The position numbers and the translations under genes were made by a program. A stretch of 19,011 bases of DNA from JANNAT01 sp031422555. GTDB taxonomy: Bacteria; Pseudomonadota; Alphaproteobacteria; Rhodobacterales; Rhodobacteraceae. Shown in pieces: positions 13,903 through 19,011 of this stretch. The first letter of the stretch is position 1; the number at the start of each line of letters is the position of its first letter. The DNA lies in contig JANPLZ010000179.1 in assembly GCA_031422555.1 (NCBI GenBank), forward strand, positions 1-19,011. The letters are read 5' to 3'. Under the pieces are notes generated by a model, which saw only the letters and a list, made by a program, of their open reading frames with translations, searched no databases and was not told the DNA's origin.

Positions 13903-16617
13903 TTACACCGCCGGATTTTCTAACCGCAGCGGCAACATCACCCGAAACGCCGCCCCCTTCTGGCCCGGCAGATAAGTAACGGTGCCCCCCAGATTGGCCA
14001 TCACTTCCCGGCAGATCGCCAGCCCCAACCCCGCACCGCCGCCCGCGCCCCCGCCACGGGAATGATCCGTCAACCGTGCGAATTTCTCAAAGATAAGACC
14101 TTGGGATTGCTTGGAAATCACCGTGCCGTTGTCGATGAAATCAATCACGATCCGCCCAGCCTTTTGCTGCACGGCGATGCGCAACACCGGCTGGGCCGCG
14201 TCGCAATATTTCCGCGCGTTCGAGATCAGGTTGATGAACACCTGCACCAGACGGTCGGCATCGGTGCGCAAAAATATCGCCTCGGACGGATAATTGCGTT
14301 GAATATCAAAGGTGCGGTCCGGGCGGATCTGGCTGGACGCCGCCAGCGCGCGATCAATCATCTGGCCCAGATTGGCCAAGCCCAACGTCAGTTGCACCGA
14401 CCCGTTTTCCAGCACCGACAAATCCAGCAAATCATCCAGCAACCGGGTCAGACGAGCGGCTTCATCATGGATGATGCGGCCGTAATCGGCGACTTTGGCA
14501 GTGGGCAAATCTGCCTCGGTCAGAATTTCGGAAAACGCCGAGATCGAGGTCATCGGCGTGCGCAACTCATGGCTGATCTGGCTAAGGAAAGCGTCTTTTT
14601 GCACCGACAACTGGGTCAGCTTTTCATTCACTTCGCGAAACTGCCGGGCGGTGCGCGACAACTGGTCTTGCTGGTGTTCCAACTGGGTCGAATATTCCTT
14701 GATCTGTGCCGCTTCATTGGCCACCGCCATCAGGTCTTCGACCGTCACCGTAGTGCGGCCAACGTGCTGGGCAATCATCGCATGCGCCGTTGCAGCCCCC
14801 ACCGATCCGGCCAGACGCCGTTCCAGTCCGGCCAGAAAGCCGGGGGTCAGATCGGGCAGAAACCCGGCCTTGCCTTGGGCGGTGGCTTGGGTTTCGAAAT
14901 AGGAAATTGCGGTATTCTGGCCCAAGATGCGCTGTGCCATGTTCAACAGCGCCTCAGGCTCTGCCTGCCCATGGGTCCAGCCCAACCGGTCTGCCATGGC
15001 TTCGGCGTCAAAGGCGTTGACAAAGGCCGCCCCCTGCACCCGTTCCACCGGGCTGGGAAACGACAGGATAGAGCCTGCGCAAAACACCCCGGCATTCAGC
15101 GCCAGCGACCAAAAGATCGAATGCAACAGCGGGTCCATATCGGTGGTGCCAAACAGCGCGCGGGGCCGCAGCCACTCCAGCCCGAACAGCCCCGATTGAA
15201 AAACCTGCGCGGAAATCACACCGTCAAGGCCAAAGGATGGCAAAAACAGCGTATAGCCCCAGACCACAAAGCCGGTCACCAGCCCCGCCACCGCCCCAGT
15301 TTTGGTGGCCCCGCGCCAAAAGATGCCGCCAATCAGCGCGGGCAACACCTGCGCCATGCCGGCAAAGGCGATCAGGCCAATCGCCGCCAGCGCCGCCGAC
15401 CCGCCTGACAGCCGGAAATACGCCAGCCCCAGCGCCAGCACCGCCACAATCGACACCCGCCGCGCCGTCAACACGCCCCCGCGCAAATCGCCCGACAGCG
15501 CCGCCCCGGGCCGCGCCCACAACCACAACGGCATCAGCACATGGTTCGACAGCATGGTGGCCAGCGCGATGGTTTCCACGATCACCATCGACGTGGCTGA
15601 CGAAAACCCGCCCAGAAACGCCAGCATCGCAAGGCCACCCTGCCCTTGGCTAAGCGGCAGCGTCAGCACCAGCATGTCGGGGTTGGTATCGGCCGGCATC
15701 ACTTCCAGCCCCATCACCGCGATGGGCAGAATGAACAGACTCATCAAGAACAGATACAACGGAAACGCCCAGGACGCGCGCGCCAGATGGCCCTCATCGA
15801 CGCATTCCACCACCATCACCTGAAACATCCGCGGCAGGCAGATCACGGCGGCGGCGGAGAGAAAGATCAAGCCGCTCCACCGGCCCGGCTGCAACACCCA
15901 AGCCGGATTTTGCGCCGGATCGGCAAAATCGGCGATCTTGTCCAGCATTGCGGCTGGCCCGCCCGCCAGCCCCCAGACCACAAAGATACCCACCGCCAGC
16001 AATGCCACAAGTTTCACCACCGCCTCGACGGCAATCGCGGTGACAATGCCGTGGTGCTGTTCTTTGGCGTCCAGCGTGCGGGTGCCAAAAAGGATGGTAA
16101 ACGCCGCCAACCCCACCGCCACCCAAAGCGCTGTGGCATCGCGGTTTGGCAATGCCCAACCCGTGGGCGTGTCCGAGGCGAACACCCCGAACGACAGGCT
16201 GATCGACTGCAATTGCAGCGCGATATAGGGGGTAGAGGCCACCACCGCGATCAGCGTCACCACCACGCCCAGCAAGTTTGATTTGCCGAACCGCGACGAG
16301 ATCAGATCGGCGATCGAGGTCACCCGCTGTTGCCGCCCGATCCGCACCAGTTTGCGCAAAATCCACCACCAGCCGACAAACACCAAAGTCGGCCCCAGAT
16401 AGATTGTCAGGAATTCAAGCCCCGAGCGCGCCGCATAACCAACCGCGCCGTAAAACGTCCAGGCCGTGCAATAGATCGACAAGGACAGCGTATAAACCAT
16501 GGGCGAGCGTAAAAATCCCACCCCGCCACGCGACGCCCGGCGTTCCACCACAAAGGCCACCAGAAACAGGAAAAACACATAGATCAGGCAGCTTAGAACA
16601 AGGATGTTAAAGGGCAT
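13903..16617 (-). CDS. Sodium:solute symporter / sensor histidine kinase hybrid (CbrA-like)
   Basis: A 904-residue protein starting MPFNILVLSCLIYVFFLFLV, 1 nt after the stop of the small membrane protein gene (TGA-C-ATG). Residues about 1-540 form an SSS/PutP-type transporter with some 13 helices (SIYCTAWTFYGAVGYAARSG, GGFSSATSMVIVETIALATM). Then come a linker with a coiled coil (IKEYSTQLEHQQDQLSRTAR) and a kinase: H-box SQISHELRTPM with His683, N-box FINLISNARKY, F-box IFEKF and G2 loop GGAGLGLAI. The G1 box reads DNGTVIS, with Val where DxGxG has its second Gly, which may weaken ATP binding. It probably senses a substrate through transport or binding and phosphorylates the receiver encoded two genes upstream. 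The architecture matches CbrA and CrbS, which control carbon-source (including acetate) use in gammaproteobacteria. There is no fused receiver domain. Confidence 0.92.
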   Translation of the reverse strand: MPFNILVLSCLIYVFFLFLVAFVVERRASRGGVGFLRSPMVYTLSLSIYCTAWTFYGAVGYAARSGLEFLTIYLGPTLVFVGWWWILRKLVRIGRQQRVTSIADLISSRFGKSNLLGVVVTLIAVVASTPYIALQLQSISLSFGVFASDTPTGWALPNRDATALWVAVGLAAFTILFGTRTLDAKEQHHGIVTAIAVEAVVKLVALLAVGIFVVWGLAGGPAAMLDKIADFADPAQNPAWVLQPGRWSGLIFLSAAAVICLPRMFQVMVVECVDEGHLARASWAFPLYLFLMSLFILPIAVMGLEVMPADTNPDMLVLTLPLSQGQGGLAMLAFLGGFSSATSMVIVETIALATMLSNHVLMPLWLWARPGAALSGDLRGGVLTARRVSIVAVLALGLAYFRLSGGSAALAAIGLIAFAGMAQVLPALIGGIFWRGATKTGAVAGLVTGFVVWGYTLFLPSFGLDGVISAQVFQSGLFGLEWLRPRALFGTTDMDPLLHSIFWSLALNAGVFCAGSILSFPSPVERVQGAAFVNAFDAEAMADRLGWTHGQAEPEALLNMAQRILGQNTAISYFETQATAQGKAGFLPDLTPGFLAGLERRLAGSVGAATAHAMIAQHVGRTTVTVEDLMAVANEAAQIKEYSTQLEHQQDQLSRTARQFREVNEKLTQLSVQKDAFLSQISHELRTPMTSISAFSEILTEADLPTAKVADYGRIIHDEAARLTRLLDDLLDLSVLENGSVQLTLGLANLGQMIDRALAASSQIRPDRTFDIQRNYPSEAIFLRTDADRLVQVFINLISNARKYCDAAQPVLRIAVQQKAGRIVIDFIDNGTVISKQSQGLIFEKFARLTDHSRGGGAGGGAGLGLAICREVMANLGGTVTYLPGQKGAAFRVMLPLRLENPAV

Positions 16618-16618
16618 G

Positions 16619-16906
16619 TCAGCGGGCTTTCTCATCCTCGTCGGCGCCAGTGTCGGTGTCGATGTCAGACGCGGCAAGGCCGGGGGCCAGAATGGCTGCC
16701 ACACCGATCAACCCGGCCCAGACCCCCAACAGATAAACCCAATCCTGCGCCCAAGCCGTCGGGCTGCGCGGCGTATCCCCCGCCCACAGCCCCGGTATCA
16801 ACAACAAGAACACCCCCAGCACCGGCACCAGCCGCGCCGCATCGCGCAAGCGGCGTTTGCGGTAGACCGCGCGGGCCAAAAACAGCGGGGCGGTCGGGCG
16901 GCGCAT
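16619..16906 (-). CDS. Small membrane protein upstream of the symporter-kinase
   Basis: A 95-residue protein with a basic N-terminus (MRRPTAPLFLARAVYRKRRL), two helices (LVPVLGVFLLLIPGLWAG and WVYLLGVWAGLIGVAAILAP) and an acidic tail (SDIDTDTGADEDEKAR). The positive-inside rule puts both ends in the cytoplasm. It is packed between the response regulator (3-nt gap) and the symporter-kinase (1-nt gap), so it is almost certainly made together with them. It may be an accessory subunit of the transporter part, like the small subunit that accompanies some solute:sodium symporters. No named family is recognised, so this role is inferred from context. Confidence 0.8.
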   Translation of the reverse strand: MRRPTAPLFLARAVYRKRRLRDAARLVPVLGVFLLLIPGLWAGDTPRSPTAWAQDWVYLLGVWAGLIGVAAILAPGLAASDIDTDTGADEDEKAR

Positions 16907-16909
16907 CGG

Positions 16910-17278
16910 CTATGCCCCCAACAAATCGCGCACTGCCGCACGGATATCGGCGTTGGCAAAAGGTTTGGTCATAAACGCACTGACGCCCGCGCGCAGGGCG
17001 GCTTCGCGGTCGCGGCCCTGACCTTTTGCTGTCAGCATCAACACCGGCAAACCCGCAGTGGCAGCATCGGCGCGCAGCGCGGTCAAAATCTCAAGCCCCG
17101 ACATATCGGGCAGCATCAGATCAAGGATCACCACATCGGGCTGATACTGTGCCACCATCGCCTGCGCGCCCGCACCCTGGCCCAGCACCCGCACCTGCCA
17201 ACCGTCGCGCGACAAGATAAAGCGGATCGCCTCGGCGATATTGGCCTCATCTTCGATCAACAGCACGCGTTTTGTCAT
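16910..17278 (-). CDS. Single-domain (CheY-like) response regulator
   Basis: 122 residues, a receiver domain with nothing attached. Key residues are present: the acidic cluster EDE at 9-11, phosphoacceptor Asp53 in ILDLMLPDMSG, Thr83 in MLTAKG and Lys105 in MTKPF. The start at MTKRVLLIEDE is chosen because of a GGGGGAG ribosome-binding site directly before the ATG; the longer open frame to 17341 adds non-conserved residues. Without an output domain it must act by protein contact, as CheY does on FliM, or by passing phosphate on. It is first in an operon with a small membrane protein, the symporter-kinase that likely phosphorylates it, and probably the FliM-like gene. A TTGACA promoter precedes it closely. 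Confidence 0.93.
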   Translation of the reverse strand: MTKRVLLIEDEANIAEAIRFILSRDGWQVRVLGQGAGAQAMVAQYQPDVVILDLMLPDMSGLEILTALRADAATAGLPVLMLTAKGQGRDREAALRAGVSAFMTKPFANADIRAAVRDLLGA

Positions 17279-17297
17279 GTCTCCCCCGGTGGGACTG

Positions 17298-17326
17298 ACT
17301 ATCAGGATAAATCGGCGCCATGTCAA
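17298..17326 (-). promoter_or_regulatory. Promoter of the response regulator / kinase operon
   Basis: On the minus strand TTGACA (17321-17326) and GATAGT (17298-17303) are exactly 17 bp apart, about 20 nt upstream of the response-regulator ATG. The -35 is perfect and the -10 matches 4 of 6. The -35 lies in a 15-bp-period direct repeat (GTCAAAGCRCATG on the plus strand at 17322-17334 and 17337-17349) and in a 6-bp palindrome, CCATGT-CAAAGC-ACATGG (17318-17335), possibly a regulator site. Confidence 0.6.
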
Positions 17327-17359
17327 AGCACATGGGGTCAAAGCGCATGCGGTAAACGT

Positions 17360-18628
17360 TCAGGCGGTCAGGATCGACGGCTCGCGCCGCGCCGGGCAAA
17401 CGGTGCGCGGGCAGGTGCGGCAGGTTGATCCGACCGGCTGGGCCGTGCCACTATCGGCCGGGGCGGGCAAGATCAGCATCGCAGATTGGCGCAATTCGGG
17501 GCCATGAAAGCCTCCGGGGTGGCTGGGTTGACAAAACGCCCGCGCCACAAAGCGCTGCGGCACGGGCCCCGGCGTTTCAATCACCACCTCTATCGGGGTC
17601 ATCGGGCGCGCCAACGCCGTAAACAGTGGCCAAAGCGGGCAAGCCGCACCAAACCGCGGCACCGCGAACCCGTCCACCGGCTTGCGCAAAAGGATGGTGC
17701 CCGACGCATCGCAGATCGCCAGCCCGACGGCGCTGTGCGGCTGCATCGCGATGCGGCGCATCACCGCCAGAACATCAGACCCCAGATCGGCGGAAATCCG
17801 CACCGGATCAGGCCCATAGCGGGCAAAAGCGGTGCTAAATGCCGGGTCCGGCAGGGCGGCGGCATCGCGCGATGCCACATCCAGCCAGCCTTGCGCCAAC
17901 TGGCGCGCTGCCGCGGATGGCAGATCGGCCTTTGCCACCCGGCGGCCACCCTGCCCGGCCAGATGCCAATCCAGCGCCGCCATCCACGCCTCGACCTCTT
18001 CTTGCGGCACGGCGATGCCGGGGCTGTCGGCCAACCCGAACCCATCCAGATACCCCACCAAAGCCCGCGCCCCCACTGCCAGCCGGTCGCTGTCTTGCGC
18101 CAGATTGCCGTAAAACCGCGCCCGCCATTCGGGTTCAAGATCGTCGGTTTCCACCAAGATCCCTGTCGTGCTGCGCAAGGATGTCACCGCCGAAATCACC
18201 TCATGCAACGAGGCCGACAGATGCGGGTCTTGGGTCATGCGGTCATTCAAAGCCGACAAACTGCGTGCAAGTTGGGCGTTCTGGCGGTGCAGATCGGCCA
18301 AAAGCCCGGCCCAGCCGGGAAAGCGATGCGCGAAATCCTCAGTGCGCGCGATCTCGGGGGCGGGGCCCGCCTCGGACGCGGCCGCCGCGGCCCCGCGCAA
18401 ATCTTCCAGCAAGGCCCCGCTGATGCCATCGTGAAAGCTGGCCGCCGGTTGGCCCAAAACATCCGCCAGACGCTGCAAAACAGCGCCTTCCACTTTGCGG
18501 CGATTGTGCTCAATCAGATTCAGATAACTGGCCGAGATATCGGCCCGCGCCGCCACGTCGCCCTGGCGCAACCCAAGGGCCGTGCGGGCAGCCCGCAGTC
18601 TGGATCCGGTCAACGCGGCAAGGGACAT
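17360..18628 (-). CDS. ScfR/PrpR-type XRE-family regulator of short-chain acyl-CoA metabolism
   Basis: 422 residues from ATG 18628. An XRE helix-turn-helix at about 8-62 (GSRLRAARTALGLRQGDVAA, SASYLNLIEHNRRKV) is followed by a long middle and a C-terminal ScfR (formerly DUF2083) domain. The latter holds the cysteines Cys330 in FGAACPLWPLF and Cys403, Cys406 and Cys411 in STCRTCPRTVCPARREPSIL, the set that binds a [4Fe-4S] cluster in actinobacterial PrpR. Relatives (RamB, PrpR) switch glyoxylate, acetate or methylcitrate genes in response to acyl-CoA. The middle lacks a visible HExxH peptidase motif. A direct repeat overlaps its promoter, suggesting autoregulation. It precedes the kinase operon by 81 bp on the same strand. 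Its direct targets cannot be read from this window. Confidence 0.9.
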   Translation of the reverse strand: MSLAALTGSRLRAARTALGLRQGDVAARADISASYLNLIEHNRRKVEGAVLQRLADVLGQPAASFHDGISGALLEDLRGAAAAASEAGPAPEIARTEDFAHRFPGWAGLLADLHRQNAQLARSLSALNDRMTQDPHLSASLHEVISAVTSLRSTTGILVETDDLEPEWRARFYGNLAQDSDRLAVGARALVGYLDGFGLADSPGIAVPQEEVEAWMAALDWHLAGQGGRRVAKADLPSAAARQLAQGWLDVASRDAAALPDPAFSTAFARYGPDPVRISADLGSDVLAVMRRIAMQPHSAVGLAICDASGTILLRKPVDGFAVPRFGAACPLWPLFTALARPMTPIEVVIETPGPVPQRFVARAFCQPSHPGGFHGPELRQSAMLILPAPADSGTAQPVGSTCRTCPRTVCPARREPSILTA

Positions 18629-18635
18629 CGGCAAA

Positions 18636-18641
18636 CCTCTC
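18636..18641 (-). promoter_or_regulatory. Ribosome-binding site fixing the ScfR start
   Basis: GAGAGG on the minus strand is 7 nt before the ATG at 18628. The TTG two codons upstream (18634) would be too close to it. Confidence 0.65.
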
Positions 18642-18652
18642 GCATACCGCCT

Positions 18653-18683
18653 ACTTTACAAGATTGCGATAAATTTACAAGAT
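18653..18683 (-). promoter_or_regulatory. scfR promoter overlapped by a 10-bp direct repeat
   Basis: On the minus strand TTGTAA (18675-18680) and TAAAGT (18653-18658) are 16 bp apart. On the plus strand TTTACAAGAT occurs at 18655-18664 and 18674-18683, a period of 19 bp, so one copy covers each promoter box. Regulators of this family (RamB, PrpR) bind TTTGCAAA-like sites, and TTGTAAA is close to that, so this is a good candidate for autoregulation. Confidence 0.55.
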
Positions 18684-18688
18684 ATGGC

Positions 18689-18715
18689 AAAGCGCGCCCG
18701 GTTGCCCGGACGCGC
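18689..18715 (-). terminator. Intrinsic terminator after the partial solute-binding-protein gene
   Basis: On the minus strand GCGCGTCCGG, loop GCAA, CCGGGCGCGC form a 10-bp stem with one G-T pair (18692-18715), followed by TTT. It lies 24 bp after the stop codon and separates that gene from scfR. Confidence 0.75.
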
Positions 18716-18738
18716 CATTATTTGCAGTCAAAACCCGC

Positions 18739-19011
18739 TTACTGCAGGGCTTTGTCGGTGACCACACTGGTCCATGCGCCTGCGGGTTCGGCGGTGATCA
18801 CCGGATCCGATCCACCCGACATCAGGGCCGCTACGGTGCGCTTGTAATCGGCCTCTACCAAGGCGCCGTTCGATCCTGCCGTCAGCTTGGCAATTTCGCC
18901 CATCATCCGCTTTTGATGCTCGATGGTCTGCGCGCCGGTGGTGTCGTTGTCCAACACGATCTGGGCTGCCTCATCCGAATTGGCTTCGGCGTATTTCCAG
19001 CCCTTCATCGA
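18739..19011 (-). CDS. ABC transporter solute-binding protein (NMT1/SsuA-like), C-terminal fragment
   Basis: Only the last ~90 residues are in the window; the frame is open at the right edge. The sequence MKGWKYAEANSDEAAQIVLD, with IEHQKRMMGEIAKLTAG downstream, resembles the C-terminal lobe of NMT1/THI5-like periplasmic binding proteins (the GWxYAxxNxDEAxxIV block), which bind pyrimidine or thiamine precursors, nitrate, sulfonates or similar small molecules. It ends in ALQ and TAA and is followed by a strong terminator, so it is the last gene of its transcript. The ligand cannot be assigned from the fragment. Confidence 0.75.
   Translation of the reverse strand, partial: SMKGWKYAEANSDEAAQIVLDNDTTGAQTIEHQKRMMGEIAKLTAGSNGALVEADYKRTVAALMSGGSDPVITAEPAGAWTSVVTDKALQ

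Noticed and set aside
14062..15408. Long plus-strand open frame (448 codons) opposite the symporter-kinase gene
   Set aside because: Composition is that of an antisense shadow, and the minus strand carries clear kinase boxes and helices.

Overview
The window is about 62% GC and looks like a chromosomal segment of a Rhodobacteraceae (Roseobacter-group) alphaproteobacterium. The evidence is the gene content (a GapR/UPF0335 protein, an ScfR-type short-chain acyl-CoA regulator, a sodium:solute-symporter/histidine-kinase hybrid, an FliM-like SpoA protein, a PmpA/PmpB/Blh sulfur operon) and the codon and base use. No phage, transposase, integron or CRISPR is visible.

Layout. (1) 1-5167, minus strand: a sugar uptake and utilisation operon in the order LacI-type repressor, secreted solute-binding protein, MalF-like permease, MalG-like permease, and a clan GH-J (GH32/GH68-like) beta-fructosidase-type enzyme cut by the window edge. 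The promoter carries a near-perfect 18-bp palindrome with a central CG, a good LacI-family operator candidate. No ATPase gene is inside the window. (2) 5406-5481: tRNA-Thr(UGU), minus strand. (3) 5572-7230, minus: an FbpB/SfuB-type iron ABC permease with no partner genes next to it. (4) 7322-8194, plus: an unrecognised 290-aa protein. (5) 8375-8999: gapR (minus), then a small two-helix membrane protein (plus). (6) 9009-10895, minus: a FadB-like crotonase/3-hydroxyacyl-CoA dehydrogenase fusion whose dehydrogenase half looks degenerate. (7) 11087-12372, plus: pmpA-pmpB-DUF442, a split YeeE/YedE sulfur transporter with a sulfurtransferase/phosphatase-like protein. (8) 12352-12853: a repeat-rich intergenic stretch with a 14-bp minisatellite of about 15 units, a nested inverted repeat and a short interspersed palindrome. 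(9) 12854-17326, minus: single-domain response regulator, small membrane protein, symporter-kinase hybrid and FliM-like protein, apparently one operon with its own TTGACA promoter. (10) 17360-18628, minus: an ScfR/PrpR-type regulator with four probable Fe-S cysteines and a direct repeat over its promoter. (11) 18739-19011, minus: the 3' end of a second solute-binding protein, followed by a good intrinsic terminator.

How the genes may work together. In the sugar operon the repressor gene comes first and overlaps the binding-protein gene by ATGA, so regulator and transporter are made together. A hairpin-rich gap separates the binding protein from the permeases, as often seen where the binding protein is made in excess. 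The window's most interesting grouping is region 9: a CheY-like receiver, a transporter-coupled kinase and a flagellar-switch-like protein lie in one transcription unit, which could be a self-contained route from nutrient sensing to motility. This is inference. A second unusual feature is a pair of 14-bp-period tandem repeats, each running over the stop codon of an unrelated gene.
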